The notes under the pieces are model-generated. The model was not told where the DNA came from, searched no databases, and saw only the letters and a program-made list of their open reading frames with translations. A stretch of 64,000 nucleotides of DNA from Ruegeria atlantica (GTDB lineage: Bacteria > Pseudomonadota > Alphaproteobacteria > Rhodobacterales > Rhodobacteraceae): NCBI RefSeq assembly GCF_013033965.1, contig NZ_WQFE01000001.1, forward strand, positions 682,001 through 746,000. The letters run 5' to 3'. Both the position numbers and the translations under genes were made by a program. Position 1 is the first letter of the stretch. The number at the start of each line of letters is the position of its first letter. Below are positions 35,405 through 45,134 of the stretch, one piece after another.

Positions 35405-37576
35405 ATGAAAAAGACAGTTCTGATATGGCTGGCTATCGGGCTAGTCAGTTTTGTGCTGCTGCCTTGGCACATGACAGAAGATGGCCTCTATGACGCGACT
35501 TGGATGACAGATGGCGTTGCCGCAACCGGCCTCTTCAGCATTCTAGCTGGTCAATGGTGGCTTGCACCGGCGGGCCTTGCCATTTTGGCTGCAATTGTCA
35601 TTCAGCTTGCCATCGATGAACCGGTCAAGCGAGCGCGCCTTACCCTTGGAACAGCGGTTGCAGGGCTGGCCTTCATCGCTCTGCAAGGTTTGATCATCGT
35701 TCGTGCTGGCCCACGGATTTTCGAGACCCTTTTCGTAAGCGAAGCAGTTATGGCCGGACAACCCGGCATGGGTGCAGGCGCTGGAATATGTGCACTGGCC
35801 CTCCTGTTTGCAGCGACGATTTCACTATCGCAATCGGACAAAGGCCAAGGTGACGCCTTTGTTGTCAGCACTATCGGACTGATTGTGGCCCTCGTCGCGA
35901 TCTTCGTCTTCTTCCCTGTCATCCACATTTTGGTACGTGCCTTTGAAGTGGACGGCGGGTATTCCCTGACAGAGTTTTTCCCACGCTTCTTCAGTAGCGA
36001 TATCTGGGACTTGAGTTGCTTGATCAGTAATCGGTCCTGTGGCGTTGGCATAAACTCGCTATTTCTGGCCGTCATGACAGGCGCAGGCACAACGCTACTG
36101 GGTTTGTCTTTTGCTCTGATCTTCACCCGCACCGATTTTCGCGCAAAGAAGCTTCTGCGGGTATTAACGGTACTTCCGATTATCACACCGCCCTTTGTGA
36201 TTGGTCTGGCCCTGATCCTGCTCTTCGGTCGCACAGGTACAATAACTGAGTATTTCGCGGACCTTCTTGGTTGGGAGGCCACGCGCTGGCTCTATGGCTT
36301 CTGGGGCATTTATTTCGCACAACTTCTGTCCTTCACGCCTATCGCATTCCTCGTTCTGATCGGGGTCGTGCAAGGAGTCAGCCCGAGCATGGAAGAAGCG
36401 TCGCAAACCCTGGATGCTAATCGTTGGCAGACATTCCGCTTTGTCTCGTTGCCGCTGATGCGTCCGGGTCTTGCGAATGCGTTCCTGCTGGGCTTCATCG
36501 AAAGTCTGGCGGATTTCGGCAACCCACTGGTCTTGGGCAGTGGCTACAGCGTGCTTTCGACGGATATCTATTTTGCCATCGTGGGTGCGGTTGCAGACCC
36601 GGCTAAGGCCGCCATCCTGGCTATCGCCTTGCTGACACTCACGCTGACCGCCTTCATGGCGCAGCGGATGTGGCTCGGCAAAAAATCCTATGCTACGATC
36701 ACAGGCAAAGCTGATAGCGGGCAGAATGCCAGCCTAAACCCAATACTCAAATGGGCGTGTTATTGCACGGCGTTGCCTTGGGCCGCGTTCACGTTGGTGG
36801 TCTATTCCATGATCATCTTCGGCAGCTTTGTGAAACTCTGGGGTATCAATCACGGCTTTACATTTGATCACTACATCCGCGCATTTGGAATTGACTTCTC
36901 TACTGGCAGATTTTCGGGCGTTGCCTGGGATAGCTATTTCACAACGTTAACGATTTCGTCGATTGCAGCCCCGCTAACTGCATTGGTCGGGCTTTCGACT
37001 GCCTACCTTCTGGTGCGGCAAAAGTTCTGGGGCAAAGACGCGTTCGAGTTTTCGACCATGCTCAGCTTCGCCATCCCCGGCACGGTTATCGGTGTGAGTT
37101 ACATCATGGCCTTCAACTTCCCGCCGATTGAACTAACCGGTACGTCCATCATCCTGATCATCGTCTTTGTCTTCCGCAACATGCCGGTGGGCGTGCGCGG
37201 CGGTATCGCGGCGATGAGCCAACTCGACAAAAGCCTGGATGAAGCATCCATCACATTAGGAGCCAACAGTTTCACCACCGTACGCCGGGTGATCTTGCCG
37301 CTTATGGGGCCCGCGGTTTTGGCTGCTTTGACCTATAGCTTTGTGCGGGCGATCACTTCTGTCAGCGCAGTAATCTTCCTGGTCAGCGCGAAGCACAATA
37401 TGGCGACATCCTTTATCGTGGGGCGCGTGGAAAACGGCGAGTTCGGTCTCGCGATCGCCTATTCGGCTGCGCTGATCATCACGATGCTCGCGGCCATCCT
37501 TCTTCTTCAACTTCTGGTCGGAGTGCGCCGTCTGCGGCGCTCTGACCGCGTTCAACAAATCGCTAAGACGGCGTGA
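35405..37576 (+). CDS. ABC transporter permease, fused two-domain FbpB/AfuB type
   Basis: 723 residues from ATG 35405. Two permease modules in tandem with about 12 or more membrane helices; the extra N-terminal helices (residues 1-150) precede the first module. Two EAA-type loops: SMEEASQTLDANRWQTFRFVSLPLMRPG near 340-368 and SLDEASITLGANSFTTVRRVILPLMGPA near 610-637. A single fused polypeptide replaces separate permeases, as in Afu/Fbp systems. Followed 10 bases later by the ATPase. Confidence 0.9.
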   Translation: MKKTVLIWLAIGLVSFVLLPWHMTEDGLYDATWMTDGVAATGLFSILAGQWWLAPAGLAILAAIVIQLAIDEPVKRARLTLGTAVAGLAFIALQGLIIVRAGPRIFETLFVSEAVMAGQPGMGAGAGICALALLFAATISLSQSDKGQGDAFVVSTIGLIVALVAIFVFFPVIHILVRAFEVDGGYSLTEFFPRFFSSDIWDLSCLISNRSCGVGINSLFLAVMTGAGTTLLGLSFALIFTRTDFRAKKLLRVLTVLPIITPPFVIGLALILLFGRTGTITEYFADLLGWEATRWLYGFWGIYFAQLLSFTPIAFLVLIGVVQGVSPSMEEASQTLDANRWQTFRFVSLPLMRPGLANAFLLGFIESLADFGNPLVLGSGYSVLSTDIYFAIVGAVADPAKAAILAIALLTLTLTAFMAQRMWLGKKSYATITGKADSGQNASLNPILKWACYCTALPWAAFTLVVYSMIIFGSFVKLWGINHGFTFDHYIRAFGIDFSTGRFSGVAWDSYFTTLTISSIAAPLTALVGLSTAYLLVRQKFWGKDAFEFSTMLSFAIPGTVIGVSYIMAFNFPPIELTGTSIILIIVFVFRNMPVGVRGGIAAMSQLDKSLDEASITLGANSFTTVRRVILPLMGPAVLAALTYSFVRAITSVSAVIFLVSAKHNMATSFIVGRVENGEFGLAIAYSAALIITMLAAILLLQLLVGVRRLRRSDRVQQIAKTA

Positions 37577-37586
37577 GGTAACAGCT

Positions 37587-38645
37587 ATGACAAAAAAAAC
37601 AGGTTCCGTTCGCTTCGAAAGTGTCGTGAAAAAATATGGTGAGGTGACGGCACTCAAAAAGCTCGATCTGTCCATCGATCCCGGCAAACTCGTTACATTG
37701 TTGGGGCCAAGTGGCTGTGGGAAAACCACAACCCTGCGTCTGATTGCTGGGCTGGAGATGGCCACAGAAGGAAAGATCTATATTGGCGGCGAGGATGTTA
37801 CGCATTTGACTGCCACCTATCGTAAGGTCTCGATGGTTTTCCAATCTTATGCACTCTTCCCGCACATGACCGTGCGCGAAAACGTGGCCTATGGGCTCAC
37901 AGTCAAGTCCGCACCCAAGGCTGAGGCTGCGCAAAAGGCAGATGAAGGTCTCGAACTCGTGGGGCTCGCCGGTTTTGGAGACCGTCTGCCCAGCGAGTTG
38001 TCGGGCGGACAGCAACAGCGTGTCGCCGTGGCCCGAGCCATCGTGCTGGAACCCGAAGTTCTGCTGCTGGATGAGCCCTTGTCGAACCTTGACGCCAAGC
38101 TGCGTCGACACGTTCGCGAAGAGATCCGCCAGATCCAACAAAGCCTTGGCTTGACGGCGGTTTATGTGACCCATGACCAGGAAGAAGCTATGGCGGTGTC
38201 AGACGATATCATCGTCATGAACAATGCTGAGATCGCCCAGATCGGCACGCCCAATGACCTATACGAGGCACCATCCTCAGCCTTCATTGCGGATTTTATT
38301 GGCGATGCGAACTTAGTGCCCTGCGATGTGGATGCGCTCGATGGCGCGATCGCAAGGGCTAGGGTCAATGGGCAAAAGTTGTCGGTCCCAAGCAATGGCA
38401 TCCGAAAAGGGGCCGCCCAAATGGTTCTGCGGCCGCAGGCATTGACGCTGCAAAAACCAGACCAACCCGGCCTCGAAGGACAGATCAGCTATGCCGCTTA
38501 TCTCGGAAAAGAGATGCAATACACGGTGGAAACATTGGTCGGATCTTTGTTTGTGATTGGTCCGGTCCAGGCACAGCCGTTTTTGCGAGGGGATAGCGTG
38601 TCTGTCGGCATCATCGAAGATCAAGCGCGTTTGGTCTCTGCTTAA
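37587..38645 (+). CDS. ABC transporter ATP-binding protein, FbpC/AfuC/PotA type
   Basis: 352 residues. Walker A GPSGCGKTT at 40-48, Q-loop MVFQSYALFPHMTV, signature LSGGQQQRVAVARAI, Walker B LLLDEPLSNLD, His in YVTHDQEEAM, and C-terminal TOBE domain with ATMVLRPQ-like segment (AAQMVLRPQAL). Start ATG 37587. Third gene of the importer operon; the HAD gene begins two bases after its stop codon. Confidence 0.92.
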   Translation: MTKKTGSVRFESVVKKYGEVTALKKLDLSIDPGKLVTLLGPSGCGKTTTLRLIAGLEMATEGKIYIGGEDVTHLTATYRKVSMVFQSYALFPHMTVRENVAYGLTVKSAPKAEAAQKADEGLELVGLAGFGDRLPSELSGGQQQRVAVARAIVLEPEVLLLDEPLSNLDAKLRRHVREEIRQIQQSLGLTAVYVTHDQEEAMAVSDDIIVMNNAEIAQIGTPNDLYEAPSSAFIADFIGDANLVPCDVDALDGAIARARVNGQKLSVPSNGIRKGAAQMVLRPQALTLQKPDQPGLEGQISYAAYLGKEMQYTVETLVGSLFVIGPVQAQPFLRGDSVSVGIIEDQARLVSA

Positions 38646-38646
38646 C

Positions 38647-39297
38647 ATGCGAATTCCAATGTTGCAGGCCATTCTTCACCACCGAGGGGACGCGCGCAGT
38701 GTGTCCAGCGATCAGTGGTTAAACCTCTTCGATGCAGAGGAGTTTAGCGCAGCCATTTTTGATTGCGATGGCACATTGGTCGAAAGCGCGGAAGCGCATT
38801 TGGCTTCAATGCAATCCGCTGCGCAGGATCAAGGGTTGGACATGTCCGCCGACTGGTATCACACACGCACCGGGCTGGACCGACGCAGCCTGTTTCTAGA
38901 GTTCCAAGCCTCTACCCGGACCGCATTCGACATCGACCGGGCATGTCACGTGAGCATTGCTTGTTTCTCGGACGCGGTTTCTCTTGTGAGACCCATAACG
39001 CCAGTGTTGTGTTTTGCGAAAGCGTTGAGCAAACGAGGGATCTCATTGGCGGTCGCAACGAATGCGGAACGAAGCGTTGCAGAGCTGTCACTTTCAGCCG
39101 TAGGGACGAGGGGTCTTTTCGGCCATTTGATCAGTATCTCTGACGGCGTTCGGCCAAAACCTTCGCCAGAGTTATTCAAACTAGCGGCAAAACGTTTGGC
39201 GGTGCCTCAAAACGACGTGTTGGTTATCGAGGATTCACCGCAAGGTGTACAGGCAGCAATAGACGCGGGCATGAGCGTCCTTCAGCTTATCGATTAA
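38647..39297 (+). CDS. HAD-family phosphatase/phosphoglucomutase-like hydrolase
   Basis: 216 residues from ATG 38647, which lies immediately after the ATPase stop. HAD motif I AIFDCDGTLVESAEAH (nucleophile Asp39, acid Asp41), motif II VATNAERS, motif III KPSPELFKLA and motif IV VLVIEDSPQGVQAAIDAGM: a subfamily I hydrolase. As last gene of an importer operon it likely dephosphorylates the imported compound, which supports a sugar-phosphate-type substrate (inference). Beta-phosphoglucomutase or phosphonatase relatives remain possible. Confidence 0.85.
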   Translation: MRIPMLQAILHHRGDARSVSSDQWLNLFDAEEFSAAIFDCDGTLVESAEAHLASMQSAAQDQGLDMSADWYHTRTGLDRRSLFLEFQASTRTAFDIDRACHVSIACFSDAVSLVRPITPVLCFAKALSKRGISLAVATNAERSVAELSLSAVGTRGLFGHLISISDGVRPKPSPELFKLAAKRLAVPQNDVLVIEDSPQGVQAAIDAGMSVLQLID

Positions 39298-39605
39298 AGC
39301 ATGGGCATTTGATTACCGCCGTGGGCGTCTGGTATCGTCTATCCTCCGCCATTCCTTTGAAGCGCAGCATCGGTCAAGTTGGGCTCTCTGCCACCATTAG
39401 ACCAGTCGCAGCAATTTCAGCGACGGCGTGCTTAGCGCTAGCAAGGACGGCCCTTAGAAGACATCCGTTTCAGTCGTTGATCCGGGACGCTGTCCGTACA
39501 AGCAGCTATTCGCTGCTAATGCAAGTCCGTTTGAATCCGCATCGAATGCGCCGAAAGGTCCGAAACCTCTCTTTGCGTTAATATCTGAATGCTACATGCA
39601 AAGGC
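39298..39605. other. Intergenic stretch without recognisable gene
   Basis: Convergent spacer between the HAD gene and nadC. Contains fragments resembling the intergenic repeats (GACATCCGTTTCAGTCG; GCTATTCGCTGCTAATGCAA) but too diverged to call a copy. No clear terminator seen. Confidence 0.35.
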
Positions 39606-40475
39606 TCATTTTTGCTTTGCAACGACATCCAAACCGATATCAAGACAGGGTGAGCTATGGGTGATCCAGCCCATGGAAATCAGATCGACCCCGGTTTCAG
39701 CCACCGTGCGCACGCTGTCTGGTGTGATCCCACCCGAGGCTTCGGCGATGGCTGTCCCATCAATCATAGCCACAGCGTCGCGCAACGTGGCCGGGGTCAT
39801 GTTGTCGAGCAGCACGGCATCGGCACCGATTTCAAGAACTTGCTCTAACTGCGCAAGCGTATCGACCTCGATCTCAATCTTGACCATATGGCCGACCGTC
39901 TGCTTCGCCCTGGTCAGGGCCGGGACGACACCACCGGCAATGGCAATGTGGTTGTCCTTGATCAGCATCGCATCGCTGAGGGAATAGCGGTGGTTCATGC
40001 CGCCACCGGCGCGTACGGCATATTTTTCCAGCGTTCGCAGACCGGGGGTTGTCTTGCGGGTGCAGGCAATCGCGGCGCGCGTGCCTTCGACACGACGCAC
40101 CAGATCAGCGGTCACACTAGCAATGCCCGAAAGATGCCCCAAAAAATTGAGCGCGGTCCGTTCGGCGATCAACAGGCTGCGGGACGGACCTTCGAATGTT
40201 GCAATCTCCGTTCCGCTTGCAATCGGGTCTCCGTCCTTCACGCGGCGGGTCACCGTGATGGCAGGATCAACCAGGGCGCAAGTCAATTCTACGCAGTCCA
40301 GACCGGCAACGCGACCGGGTTGTCGCGCGCAAGCCACAACCTCGGATCGGCGATCTGGTGGAATGACGGCGGCAGAGGTGACATCACCCGCCAGACCAAG
40401 ATCTTCATCCAGCGCGCGGCGGATCATTGGCTCAAGCATTGTGCGGGGTAAAGGGGAAAGGGGCATAGCGGGCAT
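39606..40475 (-). CDS. nadC: Nicotinate-nucleotide pyrophosphorylase (carboxylating)
   Basis: 289 residues, usual length. Known reaction: quinolinate + PRPP gives nicotinate mononucleotide. Seen: DEDLGLAGDVTSAAVIP, NFLGHLSGIAS, the substrate-binding ACTRKTTPGLRTLEKYAV, GGGMNHRYSLSDAMLIKDNH and ASGGITPDSVRTVAETGVD. Third gene of the nadABC operon, three bases after nadB. Start ATG 40475; later in-frame ATGs exist. Confidence 0.96.
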   Translation of the reverse strand: MPAMPLSPLPRTMLEPMIRRALDEDLGLAGDVTSAAVIPPDRRSEVVACARQPGRVAGLDCVELTCALVDPAITVTRRVKDGDPIASGTEIATFEGPSRSLLIAERTALNFLGHLSGIASVTADLVRRVEGTRAAIACTRKTTPGLRTLEKYAVRAGGGMNHRYSLSDAMLIKDNHIAIAGGVVPALTRAKQTVGHMVKIEIEVDTLAQLEQVLEIGADAVLLDNMTPATLRDAVAMIDGTAIAEASGGITPDSVRTVAETGVDLISMGWITHSSPCLDIGLDVVAKQK

Positions 40476-40478
40476 GGG

Positions 40479-42017
40479 TCAGGCTGTCCTCAGCTGGGGT
40501 TCTTGGTCTACCGAACTCGCATGCGACAAAATTTCAGTCAGGTTCATCCGGTTTGATCGCGCATTGATCGCTGGATCAGGAAAGTCGCTACGATAGTGCC
40601 CACCGCAGGACGCCCGGCGCTTTTCGGCGAAAACCGCGATTGCAAGGGCAACGAGGGCCGGATCCGAGGCTGGCCCACAGAATTGAACCTGCGGCAACAG
40701 GTTCGAGATCATCTGCCGAAGCCCTGCCCGATGGCGGACTACACCCAAATGCAGCGACATCATGGGCCTGACGGAACGAGGATCGGGATCAGGCAACGCA
40801 GCGGGGTTCGGGACAAAAGCCCGGGCTCGCATCTTGCTGTTAGCTACATCGTTGGCGGCACGACGCGCCATCACAACCGCCTCGAGCAGAGAGTTGCTGG
40901 CCAGGCGATTTGCGCCATGCAAGCCGGTGGCGGCACATTCTCCGATTGCCCAGAACCCGGGCAGCGTGCTTCGGCCCGTCTGGTCAACCGCAATGCCACC
41001 CATATGGTAATGTGCAGCCGGGCGCACCGGAATCGGGTCGCGCGCAGGGTCGATTCCACGGGTAGCGCACAGGGCCTGAATGCTGGGAAAGCGCTTGGCA
41101 AAGCCAGCGCCCGGCGCGGTGCGAGCATCAAGAAACGCACGCCCTCCACTTGCGATGACCTGATGCACGGCGCGGGCCACCACGTCGCGCGGGGCCAGTT
41201 CGGCATCCGCAATATGCTCCATGAAACGCTTGCCGGTTTGGTCGATCAGAATGGCACACTCGCCCCGCACGGCCTCGCTGATCAGGGCCAAAGGCGCTTG
41301 GGCGGCATCCAGCGCGGTTGGATGAAATTGCACGAACTCCATATCGCGCAGAGCAGCGCCTGCACGTGCGGCCATCGCCAAACCCTGCCCGAAATTGCCG
41401 GACGGGTTTGTGCTGGCGTCGAACACACCCCCGCAGCCACCTGTCGCCATAATGACCTGAGCGGTACGAAATACAGCCGCTTGACCCATCGCTTGCAGAT
41501 GAACTCCGACAACACACCCGTCGGCGGTCACAAGCCGCCGGGCCTCAACCCCCGATAAACAAGTGATCGAGGGGCAATGCTGCACGGCGCGGGTCAGAGC
41601 GGACATGATCTCGGTCCCAGTCCGGTCACCGCCGATATGCAGAATACGGCGACGGGAATGCGCGGCCTCGCGCGCCAAGGCGAAAGTGCCATCCTGCGCC
41701 CTGTCGAAGCGAACGCCGTATCGCTCAAGCACAGCGATCGCGTCAGCGGCCTCTGACAGGATACCCGAGGCGACAGTTGCATCACACAGCCCATCTCCGG
41801 CCCGGAGCGTATCGGCCAGATGCCGGGCAGGATCGTCATCGGCGCCAAAAGCGGCGGCAATCCCCCCTTGCGCCCAGGCGCTTGAGCATTCCTGCCCCAG
41901 CCCGGCGCGAGTGATAAGCACCACAGGCTGCGGAGCCAGTTCCAATGCGGCCACCAGCCCAGCGATACCGCCACCGATGATGGCGATCCGGTCATGGAGC
42001 CCCTCAAGCCGGATCAT
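40479..42017 (-). CDS. nadB: L-aspartate oxidase
   Basis: 512 residues. N-terminal FAD motif [46 protein letters not shown], catalytic-region [16 protein letters not shown] and [27 protein letters not shown] near 345-371, then [15 protein letters not shown]. Known reaction: L-aspartate to iminoaspartate for quinolinate synthase. Start overlaps the nadA stop (ATGA). Confidence 0.96.
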   Translation of the reverse strand: MIRLEGLHDRIAIIGGGIAGLVAALELAPQPVVLITRAGLGQECSSAWAQGGIAAAFGADDDPARHLADTLRAGDGLCDATVASGILSEAADAIAVLERYGVRFDRAQDGTFALAREAAHSRRRILHIGGDRTGTEIMSALTRAVQHCPSITCLSGVEARRLVTADGCVVGVHLQAMGQAAVFRTAQVIMATGGCGGVFDASTNPSGNFGQGLAMAARAGAALRDMEFVQFHPTALDAAQAPLALISEAVRGECAILIDQTGKRFMEHIADAELAPRDVVARAVHQVIASGGRAFLDARTAPGAGFAKRFPSIQALCATRGIDPARDPIPVRPAAHYHMGGIAVDQTGRSTLPGFWAIGECAATGLHGANRLASNSLLEAVVMARRAANDVANSKMRARAFVPNPAALPDPDPRSVRPMMSLHLGVVRHRAGLRQMISNLLPQVQFCGPASDPALVALAIAVFAEKRRASCGGHYRSDFPDPAINARSNRMNLTEILSHASSVDQEPQLRTA

Positions 42018-42985
42018 TTCACGGCCAGCATCCGCTCGACCGAACGGCGCGCATCGTCAGCGATGGCCGGATCGACGGTGACTTCGTGGCGACCCAATTC
42101 CAGAGCTTCGCGGATATTGCCCAAACTGATGCGTTTCATATGCGGGCACAGATTGCACGGGCGCACAAACTCCACATCTGGATGATCCAGTGCCACGTTG
42201 TCGCTCATTGAGCATTCTGTCAGCAGACAAACCCTTGCCGGTTTCTTGTCGCCGACGAAGTCTGACATCCCAGCTGTGGAGCCTGAGAAATCCGCCTCGG
42301 CCACGACCTCGGGGGGACATTCCGGGTGGGCCAGCACCGTGACACCCGGCCATGCCTCGCGCATCGCGCGAATGTCGTCTGGGGTGAACAGCTCATGTAC
42401 CTCGCAATGCCCGTGCCAGGCAATCAGTTCGACATCGGTCTCTTTGGCGACGTTCTTGGCGAGGTACTCATCCGGTATCATCAACACGCGCGGCACCCCG
42501 AGGGATCCCACCACTTTCACGGCGTTACCAGAGGTGCAGCAGATATCCGAGGCGGCCTTCACCGCAGCCGATGTGTTGACATATGTGATCACTGGCACAC
42601 CTGGATGCGCTTCTCGTAGCAGCGCGATATCCTCAGGCGTTATGGAATCCGCCAGCGAACATCCCGCCCCCACATCAGGGATCAGCACGGTTTTTTCAGG
42701 GTTCAGCAGCTTGGCGGTTTCAGCCATGAAATGCACGCCGGCCAGCACGATGACATCGGCGTCGACCTCAACGGCTTCGCGCGCAAGGGCCAGGCTGTCA
42801 CCTACGATATCGGCGACGCCGTGGAAGATCTCGGGCGTTTGGTAGTTGTGCGCAAGGATGACGGCATTCTTCTGCTGCTTCAGGTCGAGGATGGCTTCCA
42901 GATCCTCTTCGTACTGCATCCATTCAGCTGGCGGAATGATTTGCTTAACCCGATCGTACAACTCTGGCAGGCGGAAATCTTTCAT
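42014..42985 (-). CDS. nadA: Quinolinate synthase
   Basis: 323 residues from ATG 42985, chosen for the GGAGGAGCTA ribosome site directly upstream. Condenses iminoaspartate with dihydroxyacetone phosphate. Conserved iron-sulfur cysteines appear in [18 protein letters not shown] and [21 protein letters not shown] and [21 protein letters not shown] are also family marks. First gene of the operon, under two palindromic NrtR-type sites. Confidence 0.96.
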   Translation of the reverse strand: MKDFRLPELYDRVKQIIPPAEWMQYEEDLEAILDLKQQKNAVILAHNYQTPEIFHGVADIVGDSLALAREAVEVDADVIVLAGVHFMAETAKLLNPEKTVLIPDVGAGCSLADSITPEDIALLREAHPGVPVITYVNTSAAVKAASDICCTSGNAVKVVGSLGVPRVLMIPDEYLAKNVAKETDVELIAWHGHCEVHELFTPDDIRAMREAWPGVTVLAHPECPPEVVAEADFSGSTAGMSDFVGDKKPARVCLLTECSMSDNVALDHPDVEFVRPCNLCPHMKRISLGNIREALELGRHEVTVDPAIADDARRSVERMLAVK

Positions 42986-43000
42986 TAGCTCCTCCAATTA

Positions 43001-43015
43001 TACTCGATTCGAGTA
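43001..43015. promoter_or_regulatory. Palindromic operator 1 (NrtR-type) before nadA
   Basis: TACTCGA-T-TCGAGTA, perfect 7-base arms around one base, starting 16 bases upstream of the nadA ATG. Confidence 0.75.
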
Positions 43016-43033
43016 CATTAGGGCCGTGATTAT

Positions 43034-43046
43034 TCTCGATTCGAGA
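43034..43046. promoter_or_regulatory. Palindromic operator 2 (NrtR-type) before nadA
   Basis: TCTCGA-T-TCGAGA, perfect 6-base arms, centre-to-centre 32 bases from operator 1 (about three helical turns). Lies between the regulator's stop and nadA. Confidence 0.75.
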
Positions 43047-43062
43047 TTATGTCAAGCGAGAC

Positions 43063-43983
43063 TCAAGATTTGGACAGAGGCAGCCTTGCGCCCGACAGCA
43101 TGCGGGCCTCAAGAATAGCGGGCCGGTACCTGAACAGACGCGCCGGTCGGCCGCCGGTGCCGCTCGAGATTTCGCCTGTTTCTTCAACCAGTTCCTGCTG
43201 GTCGATCTGGCGGCGGAAGTTGGGTTTGTGCAAGTGCAGACCCGACAGCGCCTCGACCGTGCGCTGCAATTGAAGCAGGGTAAAGCTTTCGGGCATCAGC
43301 TCGAACACAACCGGAGAGTATTTGATCTTGGCCCGCAGCCGCGAAATGCCAGTGGCAAGGATGCGGCGGTTGTCGCCCGCCATAGGCAGACCAAACTCGG
43401 GCACATCGACCAGACCGGCCTCATACATCAGCTCATAGCGCTGTAGGACCAGCTCCTCGTTCCATGTCTTTCCATTCAGACCGAATAAATAGTCGACACG
43501 CTGAGCCTTGAGCGGATCTGCCCCGGCCCACGCCGTCAGGCGATCGGCGATACGCGGCACTTCCTCGGGGATGCAGTCGCGATGATCTTCCCATGGGAAG
43601 TACCGGTACCAACTGCGCCAAGACGGGCGCCCTGCCCCGGCAGCATCCTGTTCGCGCACCAGCCCTAGATAGCTAATCGAAATCCGCTGCGAGGTTTCAA
43701 CATCCCCGGACCTAGGATCGCGATCCCTGTCCGCAAAGGTATAGAGCTGTTCGAGATAACCCACCGGATGGCCGGTCTGCGCCTCAATCCAGGCGCGCAA
43801 GCTGCTCTGCAGGCTGCGATGAGAGGATTCGAACGGCCCCGATGGCAGCGCCTCACCCCCCCGCAAGGTCATGACACGCGGCTGGTTGTCGGTCACAGCG
43901 ACAAGGATTGCGATCAGTTCGGCAGGGGCTAGTCCGCTGGGCAAGAAGGTACCTGTGTATTGCGCAATGCCAGTCATTGACAT
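43063..43983 (-). CDS. nrtR: NrtR-type regulator (NUDIX-like domain plus winged helix)
   Basis: 306 residues. The N-terminal NUDIX-like domain contains GYLEQLYTFADRDRDP and ISISYLGLV, as in NrtR regulators; the canonical catalytic NUDIX box is not evident, consistent with a sensor of ADP-ribose-type ligands. The C-terminal part (TVEALSGLHLHKPNFRRQID..GRPARLFRYR) is the DNA-binding winged helix. Lies just upstream of nadABC on the same strand with two palindromic sites between, so it very likely represses NAD synthesis and may read into it. Confidence 0.87.
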   Translation of the reverse strand: MSMTGIAQYTGTFLPSGLAPAELIAILVAVTDNQPRVMTLRGGEALPSGPFESSHRSLQSSLRAWIEAQTGHPVGYLEQLYTFADRDRDPRSGDVETSQRISISYLGLVREQDAAGAGRPSWRSWYRYFPWEDHRDCIPEEVPRIADRLTAWAGADPLKAQRVDYLFGLNGKTWNEELVLQRYELMYEAGLVDVPEFGLPMAGDNRRILATGISRLRAKIKYSPVVFELMPESFTLLQLQRTVEALSGLHLHKPNFRRQIDQQELVEETGEISSGTGGRPARLFRYRPAILEARMLSGARLPLSKS

Positions 43984-44074
43984 CGTGTTTGATTTCTAAC
44001 TTCTATCTTAAGCGTTTGCGCGCGGAAATTGCCAAAGCGGATCAACTTGCTGAAAAAACACATGTCGATCGTCA

Positions 44075-44836
44075 TTAGCTGAAATTGCTAAAGTACTTAC
44101 GGCCCAATTCAAGTGCCGGGTCGGCCCATACCTGCCGTTGATCGGTGCGCTTCGTCGCTGCGGCGCGGCCCGTCAAAGGAGACATTCGCTGCGCGAGCGA
44201 AGCTGGAAGACGGACGGAGGTCCGAAAAGCGATTGCTGCGAGGGTAAATTCATTCTGTGCACCGCAGGGCCCTCGAAGCCGGAGCCGTCCCATGCCAAGA
44301 ATGCGTTTGAGGTGGGCGAAGAGCATCTCGACCTTTTTGCGTTTGGCCTGGACCTTTGGGTTGAAGGGCGATTTGGCAGCCAGCCGGGCAAAATCACGGG
44401 CGTCTTCATGTTCTTCGCGACCGATGAAACGGGTGTTTGTGTTCGGGCAGCATTTTGGTTTCGACGGGCACGCATCGCATATTGCTTTGGTGGCTCGGTA
44501 GCGGCGACGGCCGGTTTTGGGTTCTTTCCTGCGTGGGTCAGAGTAGTTGCGCCGAGACTGCAACAGGTGCTGGCCTTCTGGACACGTATAACCACCGACG
44601 GGAACATACCCTCGACAGAGCTTTTGCTTTTCAAGTTTTTGGAACACTTCACCGGCCAGGGCTCCGCCATCATACGTTACCATCTTGGCTTGCCCGTTTG
44701 TGCCAATACGTTCCCAGGTGCGAAGAACAGAAACTTCCCCGAACAGCACCGGCTGCAGTTCAATCCCATAGAACCGCGCCATGTTGATCTCGGGGTCCAC
44801 ATGGATCAGGTGGACAGGTGTGGTGTCTGACAGTTC
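44075..44836 (-). pseudogene. WGR-domain gene fused in frame to an IS1182-type transposase fragment
   Basis: From ATG 44836 the first ~77 residues form a WGR domain (HLIHVDPEINMARFYGIELQ, FGEVSVLRTWERIGTNGQ, ending LCRGY), where such proteins normally stop. The frame then runs into the middle-to-C-terminal region of an IS1182-family transposase (YTCPEGQHLL, CDACPSKPKCCPNTNTRFIG, KKVEMLFAHLKRILGMGRLR). After LAAIAF the usual IS1182 end is replaced by unrelated residues to TAG/stop at 44075. Neither the catalytic N-terminal half nor the ends of the IS are present. The frame extends further up (44974) without a better start. Product, if made, is a chimera; transposition is impossible. Confidence 0.65.
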
Positions 44837-45134
44837 CATGATCTGATTGTCGATCAGTTCAGCCGTTCTGCCCAATGACCTTTCGAGATTGGCGAGTTCT
44901 GGCATTTCGTTAACAATTAAGTATGGACCACACCCGCGTTGTGGTTTGTCCTTCCACTGCGAAAGGGCGCGCATTCAGGTGGCATTGAGATTCTGTACGA
45001 GGCTGCCCAAAAAAATTGATACAATTGATACAACTCTCAACATTGCTTTGAAACACACTGCATTCACTATGGCGACTGTATCAAGCGGTGCCTGTTGGAC
45101 TTTGCGCCAGTTCGGAATGCGGGAGAGAAGTTTT

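Noticed and set aside
34288-38645. Simple annotation as Fe(III) ABC transporter FbpABC
   Set aside because: Binding-protein cleft lacks the expected tyrosines and the operon ends in a phosphatase; AfuABC-like is preferred.
39309-39581. 90-codon plus-strand open frame between HAD gene and nadC
   Set aside because: No supporting ribosome site or fold, and fragments resemble intergenic repeat sequence.
40596-41558. 320-codon open frame antisense to nadB
   Set aside because: Lies opposite a certain nadB gene with all motifs; high-GC shadow frame.
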